A stretch of 64,000 bases of DNA. Source: Gelidibacter japonicus. GTDB taxonomy: Bacteria > Bacteroidota > Bacteroidia > Flavobacteriales > Flavobacteriaceae. The translations under genes and the position numbers were made by a program. Every line of letters starts with the position of its first letter. The first letter of the stretch is position 1. The stretch covers positions 124,001-188,000 of the forward strand of contig NZ_BJKB01000002.1 of NCBI RefSeq assembly GCF_010725055.1, given 5' to 3'. The notes under the pieces were generated by a model. That model did no database searches and was not told the DNA's origin. It was given only the letters and a program-made list of their open reading frames with translations. This document shows positions 1-8,864 of this stretch, one piece after another.

Positions 1-57
1 AAATAAAAAATTGCGTAAACTTACACCATCAGTAGCCAAGATTAATATTTTTTTCAT
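1..57 (-). CDS. 5' end of a further polysaccharide-locus gene, cut by the window edge
   Basis: Only the first 19 codons are present. They read MKKILILATDGVSLRNFLF, a start codon followed by a hydrophobic beta strand and a turn, which is the usual opening of GT-B glycosyltransferases and related sugar enzymes. The ATG overlaps the stop of the hydroxyacid dehydrogenase gene in the ATGA arrangement seen repeatedly in this operon, so I take it as the next operon member. The family cannot be fixed from 19 residues; a glycosyltransferase is a guess from context. Confidence 0.55.
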   Translation of the reverse strand, partial: MKKILILATDGVSLRNFLF

Positions 58-998
58 TTATCCTCAATTAAAACAGTTCGAAATTTATGAGACACATAGT
101 CTTCGGTCATCTGCATTGATTCGTAGGTTGCACCTGCAATATGTGGAGTAATCAATACATTATACCCTTGGTTCATAAGCACTACCATCTTATTTTCTAT
201 TGACTTACCTTCCAATTCATCCGTTAGGACATCAAGTGCACATCCTTTGATTTTTCTTTCTTTTATTAAAGTGGCCAAAGCAGCTTCTTCAATAACCGAA
301 CCCCTGGAGGTGTTAAGAAGTAAGGACTCACTATGCAAATTGGATAAAAGTTGGGCGTTTATAAAACCTTCATTTAATTCAGCGGGAATATGTATAGAAA
401 TAACATCTGCCCATTGAAAAAGTGCTTCTGCCGTTTCGAACCTTTCACCAATTTCTGGATTAATCTTCTTTTTATCATAAAATCCTATCTGCATCCCAAA
501 TACTTGTCCATATTTAGAAACTTGAGCTCCGACGCGGCCCATCCCCAAAATTCCAAGTTTTTTCCCACTTAAATTGTTACCTTTAAAGGCATCTCTTCTC
601 CAATACCCTTTTTTAACATCATCAATCGCATTCGGGATATGTCTTATTAATGCTAATAGCAATGCCCAGGTATGCTCTGCAGTTGACGGAATGCTGGTCA
701 AAAATTCCGTTTCACCTTGGAGTGAAATGATTTGTCCACCTCTACTCTTAAAGTAAGCACCATCAATATGATCTAAACCAGTTGTCGCCGTTAATATATA
801 TTTGAGTTGAGAAGCTTGTTCCAATAGTTCTTTATCAATCTTAAACCCCAGTCTTATAAATGCAGCATCTACCGGTTTTAATGCAGCAATAAGTTCTGCT
901 CTGTCCTTAATATCAGAAATGACAACAGTTCCTAAAGATTTAAGAATTTCAATTGCTCTGCTACTAAAATGCTCAGACTCCGTTATTAGTATTTTCAT
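54..998 (-). CDS. D-isomer-specific 2-hydroxyacid dehydrogenase, NAD-binding
   Basis: A 314-residue member of the phosphoglycerate/hydroxypyruvate dehydrogenase family, which interconverts 2-hydroxy and 2-oxo acids with NAD(P). The Rossmann glycine motif is at residues 152-157 (GMGRVG). The catalytic trio typical of the family is visible: Arg in TSRGS (232), an acidic residue in the LDVLTDE segment (about 260) and His in TPHIAG (286). It overlaps the neuA-like gene upstream by 26 bases, so it is translated with the nonulosonate cassette. Its substrate is unknown. Genes of this kind do occur beside sialic-acid-like clusters; a role on the sugar precursor or on a related 2-oxo acid is inference. 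Confidence 0.85.
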   Translation of the reverse strand: MKILITESEHFSSRAIEILKSLGTVVISDIKDRAELIAALKPVDAAFIRLGFKIDKELLEQASQLKYILTATTGLDHIDGAYFKSRGGQIISLQGETEFLTSIPSTAEHTWALLLALIRHIPNAIDDVKKGYWRRDAFKGNNLSGKKLGILGMGRVGAQVSKYGQVFGMQIGFYDKKKINPEIGERFETAEALFQWADVISIHIPAELNEGFINAQLLSNLHSESLLLNTSRGSVIEEAALATLIKERKIKGCALDVLTDELEGKSIENKMVVLMNQGYNVLITPHIAGATYESMQMTEDYVSHKFRTVLIEDK

Positions 999-1677
999 TT
1001 TTAAAATCGTTGTATAGTAATTCGGCTAATAACAAATCACGTGGACTATCAATATTAGCTAGCCAATTGACATCCATAACATAGGCCTTTTTATTTGCTA
1101 CCATTAAGGTCTTTTCTCTCAAAAAAGCTTCGGTTTTAACCGCATAAAAACACCCGTTTCTAAAAAAAACAGGATCCAAGTCCTGCCTTCTACTTGTTTC
1201 ACCAAATTGAGTTAAAGGTTTCATTGATAAATCCGTATCTAAGGTGTACATCCGAGCTGGGTGTATGTCATGCATAGGGACCACAGAAATCACTGCATTT
1301 AAAGAAGCATCGTTTTCAAACATTGAAATAATTTCATCCAATTGTTTGGAAGTACGTAAAGGTGAAGTGGGTTGCAATAAAACGATAACCTCATAGTTGC
1401 CTAATTCTTTTAAGGCATGTTCAATCGCCAAAACAACATTGCTCTCATCTCGCGCCAAATCCTGAGGCCGATGTATCAATTCAACATCTTTGTGTTTTAT
1501 GGTCTCTAATATCCTTATGGAATCTGAAGTCATAGCAGTACAATCAATTTTTTTGGCACCTCTCGCACAATCCACGGCGTGTTCTATTAAAGTTTTACCT
1601 CCTAATAGTTTAAGATTTTTATCAGGAATACCTTTTGAGCCTCCACGAGCTGGAATAAGAGCTAAAACTTTCATCAA
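973..1677 (-). CDS. neuA: Acylneuraminate (nonulosonate) cytidylyltransferase
   Basis: A 234-residue CMP-sugar synthetase that couples CTP to a nine-carbon sugar acid (Neu5Ac, legionaminic or a related acid), giving the CMP donor used by a transferase. The N-terminal nucleotide-binding motif IPARGGSKGIPDKN is at residues 8-21, and the conserved LLQPTSPLRT block follows near residue 100. It overlaps the NeuC-like gene by four bases (ATGA) and the dehydrogenase by 26 bases. The order neuB-neuC-neuA is that of a complete nonulosonate pathway. Whether the acid is Neu5Ac or legionaminic cannot be decided here: the family also contains LegF and PseF, and PtmB-type enzymes. Confidence 0.9.
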   Translation of the reverse strand: MMKVLALIPARGGSKGIPDKNLKLLGGKTLIEHAVDCARGAKKIDCTAMTSDSIRILETIKHKDVELIHRPQDLARDESNVVLAIEHALKELGNYEVIVLLQPTSPLRTSKQLDEIISMFENDASLNAVISVVPMHDIHPARMYTLDTDLSMKPLTQFGETSRRQDLDPVFFRNGCFYAVKTEAFLREKTLMVANKKAYVMDVNWLANIDSPRDLLLAELLYNDFKNENTNNGV

Positions 1678-2831
1678 TACATAATGGTTTTATGAAAGCG
1701 CAATTCAATGGTCGCTAAAATATTGGCAATTTTCTTACCACTATTCCCATCGCCATAAATAGTACTACGCTTATTTTTAGGATTTTTCAATTGCTCTAAA
1801 ATTGCTGATTTAATAGGAACCCCGTCATAGGGCACGTCAATGGTATTTAGTCCACGTTCCCTCCTGTGTTGCCGTGTACCGATATTCACCACAGGAATTC
1901 CTAAATAAGAACATTCTCGAATCCCCACACTACTATTTCCTATTAAGCATTGGCTGTGGTACAACAACTTTAAAAAATCAATAGCATCCATATTCTTGAA
2001 AAACCGAATATGCTTTGGATCGTGTTTTTCTCTATAGGAACGAATCCCATTGGAAGTGCCATCAGAGCCCGCATCTACATTGGGCCAAAACCAAAAGGTT
2101 GGGATTCCCAATTCGTTAATAACATTAAGTGTAGTTGTGATATCTGACCTTGCTTGATCATATTCATTGGTCACAGGATGCTGCAACACTACCAAATAGT
2201 TTTCTGGCATTTCGGTCAAACTACCTACGCCGCCATATTTTGAGATGGGATTAAAATCCAGTTCAGTCTGGTCTATCAATCCATGGGCAATATCTATGGA
2301 CGGACACCCCGTATTAAAAACAAAATCAGCATCTTCGCCTAACCTAATTACACGTGCTTTGGCCTCTTCTGAAGCCACCAAATGAATATCCGCCAGCTTG
2401 GTATTGGCATGCCTTACTTTTTCATCGATATTCCCCGTCACCTCTCCACCTTGCAAATGCACCAAAGGGATGTTCTGATAAGCAGCAGCAATAGATGTCG
2501 CAATAGTTTCAAACCGATCGGCAATAGTGATCACCGCATCAGGTTTTAAATTATAAAACACATTGGCAAGTTCCATCACCCCTAAACCGGTGGTTTTGGC
2601 CATGGCGGTTTTGTTCTCGCCTTCCAGAACCATAAAAACCCGCTCATCAATTTTAAATCCGTCGCGCTCTATATAATCTGCGGCGTTGCCATAGCGGTCC
2701 AATAAAGCTGAACCTGCTACAACCAGTTGTAATTCCAATTCCGGATGCTCATTGATTGCTCTTAGTGCTGTTTTTACTCGGCTATAAGACGGACGTGCAG
2801 TAATGACTACACATATTTTACGTTTTGTCAT
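1674..2831 (-). CDS. neuC: UDP-sugar 2-epimerase, hydrolysing (NeuC/LegG type)
   Basis: At 385 residues it matches hydrolysing UDP-N-acetylglucosamine 2-epimerases, which release ManNAc (NeuC) or a 2,4-diacetamido mannose analogue (LegG) from the UDP sugar. Visible family marks are the N-terminal VVITARPSYSRVK, the LVHLQGGEVTGNIDEKVRHA region carrying the acidic and His residues of the active site, and the C-terminal GNSSVGIRE, which holds the UDP-binding part of the GT-B-like fold. It is distinct from the wecB copy about 4 kb upstream in the same operon. It has four-base overlaps with neuB and neuA. The product feeds directly into the neighbouring synthase. Confidence 0.9.
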   Translation of the reverse strand: MTKRKICVVITARPSYSRVKTALRAINEHPELELQLVVAGSALLDRYGNAADYIERDGFKIDERVFMVLEGENKTAMAKTTGLGVMELANVFYNLKPDAVITIADRFETIATSIAAAYQNIPLVHLQGGEVTGNIDEKVRHANTKLADIHLVASEEAKARVIRLGEDADFVFNTGCPSIDIAHGLIDQTELDFNPISKYGGVGSLTEMPENYLVVLQHPVTNEYDQARSDITTTLNVINELGIPTFWFWPNVDAGSDGTSNGIRSYREKHDPKHIRFFKNMDAIDFLKLLYHSQCLIGNSSVGIRECSYLGIPVVNIGTRQHRRERGLNTIDVPYDGVPIKSAILEQLKNPKNKRSTIYGDGNSGKKIANILATIELRFHKTIMY

Positions 2832-3826
2832 GCGATATCTTCACTGTTTAAAAAATCCCATTGGGCTTTGTCCTGTTTTAACGTTTTTCCAATAACCTCC
2901 ATAAACTTAGTGGCTGGAATTCCTTTTTCGGCAGGTTTCTTTGCTTCCAAATCATCAAAAGATAAAATGTGTCCTTTAGAAAGATTTTTATTGATGGCTA
3001 ATGATTTTTCAAATATAAGCTTCAGATCTTTAAAAACTAAATTGTCGTCTTTATCTACGGGATTTGCGATGGCCAAGTTAATATTTCTTACCGCCTCAAC
3101 CAATTGCTTCGTTTCATCTATAGTCAATGATGCCGACACGTCTGGCCCAAACATTTCTTTATTAAACACCACATGAAATTCTAAAATTTCAGCACCTAAA
3201 GCAGTGGCGGCAATGCAGGTTTCTATTTTAGCGGAATGGTCAGAATAACCAACCATAACCCCATATCGTTGTCTTAGCTCCTGTATCACATTTAATCCGA
3301 ATTGTTCAGGACTGGTTGGATAGGCTGTAGTACATTGTAGAATTGACAATGGAACACCGCGTTCTTTTAAAAATGAAACCGCACTATCCAACTCTATATA
3401 TGAACTCATTCCAGAAGATAAAATCACAGGCTTTTTCGTTTGTGAAATTTTTTCAAGTAGTAAGAAATTAGTGATCTCACCAGAACCAATTTTATAGCGC
3501 TCTACACCAACTATCTCTAATAAATCCACAGCTGCATTACTAAACGGAGAACTCATAAATTCAAGTCCAACCGTATCGCAGTGTGCTTTTAATTCTTTCC
3601 ATTGTTCAAGAGTAAACTCCATGCGTTTCCAATAGTCAAATCGTGACCTATCCTGCTTTGAAAACTTAATTCTAAAGGGTTCAAAGCTGCTACTTTCCGC
3701 ATCAGCGATATGGGTTTGAAATTTAACAGCATCAACTCCAGTTTTTGCCAATGCATCTATATAGGCGTGCGCCATACCCAAACTTCCATCATGGGCTTGT
3801 GCTATTTCTGTTATTATAAATGTCAT
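2828..3826 (-). CDS. neuB: Nonulosonic acid synthase (NeuB/LegI type)
   Basis: A 332-residue phosphoenolpyruvate-dependent synthase that condenses ManNAc or a diacetamido hexose with PEP into a nine-carbon 2-keto acid. The TIM-barrel marks are present: VKFQTH near residue 35, KIGSGE near 115 (sugar and PEP contacts) and GYSDHS near 200. A C-terminal antifreeze-like SAF domain follows (about residues 275-325, with LSKGHILSFDDLEAKKPAEK). It ends four bases into neuC. No dehydratase or aminotransferase for the bacillosamine branch (LegB/LegC) is in the window, which slightly favours an N-acetylneuraminate product. They could lie beyond the left edge. Confidence 0.9.
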   Translation of the reverse strand: MTFIITEIAQAHDGSLGMAHAYIDALAKTGVDAVKFQTHIADAESSSFEPFRIKFSKQDRSRFDYWKRMEFTLEQWKELKAHCDTVGLEFMSSPFSNAAVDLLEIVGVERYKIGSGEITNFLLLEKISQTKKPVILSSGMSSYIELDSAVSFLKERGVPLSILQCTTAYPTSPEQFGLNVIQELRQRYGVMVGYSDHSAKIETCIAATALGAEILEFHVVFNKEMFGPDVSASLTIDETKQLVEAVRNINLAIANPVDKDDNLVFKDLKLIFEKSLAINKNLSKGHILSFDDLEAKKPAEKGIPATKFMEVIGKTLKQDKAQWDFLNSEDIA

Positions 3827-3836
3827 AGATTATTAA

Positions 3837-4766
3837 TTAAGCTTCGGTTTTGTCGAACTTATCAGTAGGTTTCCAATATACCTTAGAAGATTGCAATTTA
3901 TTAAATTCCCTGTACTCTTTTATGCCCATTCTATAATTCGAAAATATAAACTTCTGGTTATGCATCAACACATCCATTAACGCTTTTAATATGGCATTTG
4001 TAGCCCCCCAATTGCCTTTAAAAGTTTTTCTCTTTACCTGACTCCATAAACTGGAAAAGAAACTTTTAAACATAAGTCGTTTAGGATAACACAAAAAAAA
4101 CAAATACCACCCAGAACTTAAAGAACGTCGCTGTCTGTTTAAATAATCTGAGTTAGATTTTCGCAAATTCATATTGACTCTGTGGTGGACCAAAATCTCA
4201 GGAAGATAGTGTACTTCCCAACCATTTCTAAAGAGCTGAATACTTGCAAATTGTTCCTCACCATAAAATTGAAACCACTCAGGATAATTTGGAATTGATT
4301 TCCAAGCCGCCATACGCCAAACATGACCGCACCCTACAAAACCATTGACCTGATGTGCTTTGTCTCCCGTGACCAGATTTTCAGGTTGTTCTAATCCCCA
4401 AAACACCCGAAAAGCAATTAATCCACAGCTTGATTTCTTATCAAAATATTCTTCTATGACATCTAAATTTTTTGCAGATAAAAAATGGGCATCATCATCT
4501 AAAGAAATGGCATAAAGTGCTGATGTGTTGTTCAACATATAATTTCTGTTATATAAATAGCCTTTGCTTAACTTATTACTTATAAGATGTATTTTAGGGT
4601 AATTTGAGGATATATAAGCAGTAGTTCCATCGGTTGACCCATCATCACAAACCATACACTCAACTTCAGAGTCGTTATCAATTAGGAATGCGATGTTTTG
4701 AAGAGTTATTTTCAAATCATCTAATCTATTTTTGGTTGATATTAGAATAGAAAACTTAGTTGACAT
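3837..4766 (-). CDS. Glycosyltransferase family 2
   Basis: A 309-residue GT-A enzyme. The N-terminus KFSILISTKNRLDDLKITLQ and the VCDDGSTDGT block (about residues 39-48) form the nucleotide-sugar site, and SLDDDAHF near residue 94 is the metal-binding DxD region. A later WFQFYGEEQFASIQLFRNGW segment carries the acceptor-side acidic residues. It overlaps the upstream gene by 11 bases and stops ten bases before neuB. In this operon it probably adds one sugar of the repeat unit on the cytoplasmic face. The linkage cannot be predicted. Confidence 0.88.
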   Translation of the reverse strand: MSTKFSILISTKNRLDDLKITLQNIAFLIDNDSEVECMVCDDGSTDGTTAYISSNYPKIHLISNKLSKGYLYNRNYMLNNTSALYAISLDDDAHFLSAKNLDVIEEYFDKKSSCGLIAFRVFWGLEQPENLVTGDKAHQVNGFVGCGHVWRMAAWKSIPNYPEWFQFYGEEQFASIQLFRNGWEVHYLPEILVHHRVNMNLRKSNSDYLNRQRRSLSSGWYLFFLCYPKRLMFKSFFSSLWSQVKRKTFKGNWGATNAILKALMDVLMHNQKFIFSNYRMGIKEYREFNKLQSSKVYWKPTDKFDKTEA

Positions 4767-6018
4767 TTTGAAAAATATTTTGAAACTGTGATTCTAAGAA
4801 TTTAACAGACACATAACCTTCTAAATCTGGTCTGTTTAATTTAAAGTTTTCTTTGTCAATCTTCCATTCATTATACAGCCGTCCCAACAATGATGCAATA
4901 CGCTCTATATCATCAACTTCAGACCAATAAGGATAATTTTCTCCTAGCAATCTTTTGGTTTCACTGTAAAATGGTCCTAATGCCAAAATTGGTTTATTGG
5001 CAAACACGCAATGTGGGAATTTACCAGGCAAAAAAGGGCTGATTTCTGATTTTGATTCCAAAATAATATTTACGCTAACATTGTTTTGGACTATGGATGC
5101 TTCATGATAAGGCACATTTCCATGACTATAATAGAGTTGCGAAATATTGGATGCATATTCCAATAGTAATTGTTCATAATCAGAAGCCCTTCCAAGTAAA
5201 ACTAATTGACTATTACTCTCAGCGTCAGGACATCTTTTTAAAAACATGACATACCCTTCAATAAGGCCAATGGGTGGGCGTTGTTTCATTAAATTTCCAG
5301 CATGCAAGATTGAAAAATAATTGCTTTTTAAGTAATGAGGAATTTTTACCTCATCTACAAATGATCCCATAAGATGTTGATGAGGCACAACAATACCTGT
5401 TTTCAAGAAGTTCGGAAAATAACTGCCCATCCAATCTCTAAGCATAAGACTTGGAAATGCAGAATGCTCTGCCTTCTCAGAAACATCTTTAAAAAAGCGT
5501 TCCTTACTTTTATATCCATCTTCGATCCAATTGTAGGGTCTTGGATAGAAATGAAACGGATAAGGATCATGTACATAAGCCATCCATTTACCATATAGAT
5601 TTGGCAATCTCAACAAAGCATGATGTGTTCTGAAACTAGCACCTTTACTAAGTGTAATGACCAAGGCTTCATTTGAGTAATGTTTTCTCACAGCCTTGGC
5701 AATGCTTTTTGAGTCATTATAAAATGAGAATGAAAAACCAAAAACTGCATCAACCCGTTTAAAAATGTCAATTTTAAAATGCCTCAAAGTTAATCTCCTT
5801 ACCCTACTTAATACATATGAAACATTAAATTTAAGCTCTTTGATGGGAATACAATGCACACCATCTATAGATGCAGGTCTTCTTGTGTAGTGCAGTACTG
5901 AAACATTATAACCAATGGTAACTAAGTTTTTAATTAAACCAATATTCACTTTACTGGCACTACTGTCATTAACATCAATAGATTCTATAACAATTAAAAT
6001 GCGTTTATTGTCTTTCAT
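4756..6018 (-). CDS. GT-B fold glycosyltransferase (GT4-like)
   Basis: A 420-residue protein opening with RILIVIESIDVNDSSASKVN, the N-terminal Rossmann half of GT-B transferases. The second half has FSILHAGNLMKQRPP near residue 225 and PGKFPHCVFANKPILALGP near 330, the position where GT4 enzymes bind the donor diphosphate and where the family expects an E-x7-E. The first Glu is plausible in ESKSEISPF, but the motif is not textbook. It overlaps wecB by four bases. Most likely it is a sugar transferase of the repeat unit; donor and acceptor are unknown. Confidence 0.78.
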   Translation of the reverse strand: MKDNKRILIVIESIDVNDSSASKVNIGLIKNLVTIGYNVSVLHYTRRPASIDGVHCIPIKELKFNVSYVLSRVRRLTLRHFKIDIFKRVDAVFGFSFSFYNDSKSIAKAVRKHYSNEALVITLSKGASFRTHHALLRLPNLYGKWMAYVHDPYPFHFYPRPYNWIEDGYKSKERFFKDVSEKAEHSAFPSLMLRDWMGSYFPNFLKTGIVVPHQHLMGSFVDEVKIPHYLKSNYFSILHAGNLMKQRPPIGLIEGYVMFLKRCPDAESNSQLVLLGRASDYEQLLLEYASNISQLYYSHGNVPYHEASIVQNNVSVNIILESKSEISPFLPGKFPHCVFANKPILALGPFYSETKRLLGENYPYWSEVDDIERIASLLGRLYNEWKIDKENFKLNRPDLEGYVSVKFLESQFQNIFQNVN

Positions 6019-7121
6019 CCTAGGATATTTCGAATTTGTTGAACAATTTGAGTGGCAGCAGTTCCATCACCGTAAGGGTTTTTAGACCCATTTACTCTTC
6101 TTTTCTCATCCAAAATAGCATTAGCATGTTTTGTTATTTGAGTAACTGAAGCACCTACCAATATAGAACATCCCGTTTCTACTCCTTCTGGTCGCTCAGT
6201 AACATTACGAGTTACTAAAACAGGTACGCCAAAACTTGGAGCTTCTTCTTGAATCCCGCCAGAATCAGAAATGACCAAAGCTGATTGGCTTAGTAACCAC
6301 ACCATTGTTGCATAATCTATTGGCTCAATTAGAATGATATTAGGATGATTACCTAATAAGACAGTTACTTGATTGTTTATATTAGGGTTTAAATGAACTG
6401 GAAAGACCATACATACATCACTCCTCTGAGCAATTTCTAAAAGCGCTTGACAAATTTGCTCAAACTTTTTTCCAAAATTTTCACGTCGATGACCAGTTAC
6501 CAAAATTATTTTTTTATTAAAATCAATTTGTTCTTTTAAAACTTCCATTGCAGGTGATATAAAACCGTCATCAATTTTAAGTTTAGTCATATACAAGGCA
6601 TCAACTATTGTATTTCCTGTAAGATATATTTGTGAGGATGGAATAAGCTCATTTAATAAATTCTGTTTTGCTCTAAATGTTGGAGCAAAATGAAAGTCGG
6701 CCAGTCTTCCCGTCAATTGTCTATTTATTTCTTCTGGAAAAGGAGCATATTTGTTATGTGTCCGTAATCCAGCTTCCACATGCCCGATTCTTATACCATG
6801 TTGAAATGCTGCCAATGCCACCATAGCCGATGTGGTAGTATCACCATGCACTAAAACTAAATCAAAACTTTCATCTCTAAAAACCGTATCCATTGCAGCT
6901 ATAATTCGTGCACTAAGCTGATTCAAACTTTGATTAGTCTGCATTAAATTCAAATCAAAATTAGGTGTAATTTCAAAAAAGCTTAAGACTTGATCCAACA
7001 TTTCACGATGCTGTGCGGTAACGCAAACTTTGTAATCTAAACCTTCTTTTTTTAGTGAATAACATACTGGTGCCATTTTGATGGCTTCAGGACGCGTACC
7101 GAAACAGACGAGTATTTTCAA
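6015..7121 (-). CDS. wecB: UDP-N-acetylglucosamine 2-epimerase (non-hydrolysing)
   Basis: A 368-residue WecB/MnaA-type epimerase that interconverts UDP-GlcNAc and UDP-ManNAc. Family marks are FGTRPEAIKMAPV at residues 6-18, TAQHREMLDQVL near 36, VHGDTTTSA near 91, GHVEAGLRT near 112, the TGHRRENFG loop near 209 and the SDSGGIQEEAPSFG block near 286. It is the second 2-epimerase of the locus and differs from the NeuC-type one in keeping all motifs of the allosteric non-hydrolysing class. A ManNAc or ManNAcA residue in the glycan is therefore plausible. The upstream neighbour is an acyltransferase remnant. Confidence 0.93.
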   Translation of the reverse strand: MKILVCFGTRPEAIKMAPVCYSLKKEGLDYKVCVTAQHREMLDQVLSFFEITPNFDLNLMQTNQSLNQLSARIIAAMDTVFRDESFDLVLVHGDTTTSAMVALAAFQHGIRIGHVEAGLRTHNKYAPFPEEINRQLTGRLADFHFAPTFRAKQNLLNELIPSSQIYLTGNTIVDALYMTKLKIDDGFISPAMEVLKEQIDFNKKIILVTGHRRENFGKKFEQICQALLEIAQRSDVCMVFPVHLNPNINNQVTVLLGNHPNIILIEPIDYATMVWLLSQSALVISDSGGIQEEAPSFGVPVLVTRNVTERPEGVETGCSILVGASVTQITKHANAILDEKRRVNGSKNPYGDGTAATQIVQQIRNILG

Positions 7122-7148
7122 GGCAACTATTTTTTTATTTAATTTCCA

Positions 7149-7763
7149 TTATAAATTTAATGAACTATCAATCAGTTCCCAATAAATGTCCTTTCTAATA
7201 ATAGTGGCTAGATTACCCGCTATAATAACGTTTTCATCCTCAAATACTTTTGTAACTACACTATCAATCTCTATTAAACTTTTTGAGTTCACTTTGGTTC
7301 GTGATGCAAAAATACAACTTGAGCCAATGAAAGTATCAATTCAATACTAATCGATAAGTCTTTAGTGCTTTTTTTGCTGTGGAAGTAACCATGCGTCCAT
7401 AATTAACTATTCATTCCAGCTACCCAAGAATTATCATCAATACTTTTACTATTTAACAAATCGAAATAATGATTAATAATTATTCTTGAATCTCTTCCAA
7501 TAAATGTCGAGCCTTTAAAAAAAATATTACCGAATTGTATTTTAGAATGGCTTCCAATTGAAATTTATTAACTATAAAAGACATTTTTATTTACAACACA
7601 AGCATTATCTCCAATTGCCAGGCTTTTAAAGTTTATTATAGATTTTCCAACTTTCACATTTTTACCAATCGTATAACTAAAAAGTATTCAATACAATTGA
7701 ATTTTTATATTGGTAAAATGAATGTACTTTATTGGTATTAAACTTATTATTTTTATCTTCATT
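7149..7763 (-). pseudogene. Decayed left-handed beta-helix (hexapeptide) acyltransferase
   Basis: No open frame spans this gap, yet the minus strand reads as a broken LbetaH acyltransferase. One frame gives the hexapeptide stretch IGKNVKVGKSIINFKSLAIG, then two stops, then ISIGSHSKIQFGN and FKGSTFIGRDSRIII. It continues with SIDDNSWVAGMNS, a stop, and LWTHGYFHS, the cofactor-loop pattern of polysaccharide O-acetyltransferases. After a frameshift it resumes with DTFIGSSCIFASRTKV and ends AGNLATIIRKD, the usual C-terminus, at a TAA. A possible start ATG lies at the right end, one more frameshift away. At least three stops and two frameshifts make it non-functional. Order and spacing of the motifs make the identification fairly safe. 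Confidence 0.75.
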
Positions 7764-7778
7764 TTGTGTTTTAATATC

Positions 7779-8717
7779 TCAAATACTTTTTAACCTTTCC
7801 TTTATTAAGTACAATGGTTTTATTATGAAATTTAAGTAATATCTTATTTGTATATTAATCTTCTGAGAAAAACTTAAATGATCAATTTTAAGAATTAATG
7901 TTTTGTAAACTCTCTCGTTTTTTAAAAACAAAGATAAATTAGCAAAGTATAAAGCCAATTTAAAATTTAAAAGATTTTTCTGTTTTAAGTTTTCAATAAC
8001 CAATTGACAAGCTTTGATTTTTGAATCTCGTCTAATTTTATCATTGCCCCAAAACTCGGCAGTAGTCGAGTTTTCATGCTTCCTAACATAATATAATACC
8101 GTATCAATTGAAATTCCTTTTGGACCATTGGACAACAATCTTGAAAAAAACTCCCATTCATCTCCATAAAATATCACTTCACTAAAACGCTCTTTACCGA
8201 TTATTTTTCTATTCCATAAAACCGTACACGTATTAAACGGAATAGTATTGCTTATCATGTCATAAATATTATCGATATCTAATGGAATTAAAGTGTTTAC
8301 AACTGGTTCTGTAAATGAATAATCATGATTAGATCCAAAGAAAACGGTTTTACTAAATCGACAAAAATCAGAAGAATGCTCATTTATCAATTTTAGACAA
8401 ATTTCCAAACATTTAGGATGCATGATATCGTCACTATCCGCCCATATTACAAAATCTCCATTACTCAATTCAAGGCCGTAATTTCTAGAAGCATTAGCCC
8501 CTTTTGGTCTGTTTTTTGGTCTATCAAAAAGCTTTATACGGTTATCGTTTTCAATAAATTTGTTAACTATTGTGTAAGTGTTATCGGTAGACCCATCATC
8601 TACAATAATACATTCCCAGTTTTTAAAAGTCTGCCTAATTATTGCGTTTATGCTCTCGCCAATAAGACTTGCCCTATTATAGGTGGGCATGATTATGGAT
8701 ACCAAAGACTCCCTCAT
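7779..8717 (-). CDS. Glycosyltransferase family 2
   Basis: A 312-residue GT-A transferase. SIIMPTYNRASLIGESI at the N-terminus, IIVDDGSTDNT near residue 38 and WADSDDIMHPKCLEI near 91 form the nucleotide-sugar and metal site. The N-terminal 100 residues resemble the next GT2 gene upstream (same YNRA/FNRA, NWEC, ASRNYG/AARNYG pattern), while the C-terminal halves differ, as in a duplicated donor domain with changed acceptor part. The DNA is very AT-rich, which is typical of the swappable part of such loci. A 147-base gap separates it from the upstream gene. Confidence 0.85.
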   Translation of the reverse strand: MRESLVSIIMPTYNRASLIGESINAIIRQTFKNWECIIVDDGSTDNTYTIVNKFIENDNRIKLFDRPKNRPKGANASRNYGLELSNGDFVIWADSDDIMHPKCLEICLKLINEHSSDFCRFSKTVFFGSNHDYSFTEPVVNTLIPLDIDNIYDMISNTIPFNTCTVLWNRKIIGKERFSEVIFYGDEWEFFSRLLSNGPKGISIDTVLYYVRKHENSTTAEFWGNDKIRRDSKIKACQLVIENLKQKNLLNFKLALYFANLSLFLKNERVYKTLILKIDHLSFSQKINIQIRYYLNFIIKPLYLIKERLKSI

Positions 8718-8864
8718 ATTCTATATATTCTTCTTCAAACTTGTTTAATTAAAACCTTAACATTCTATAGGGTAATTACCTTATTTATAACATTTCTTAA
8801 TTTTAGTGTATTGTAAAAAAATTCAGACATTCATACAGTTTCTATCCTTTAAAATGCCGACAAG

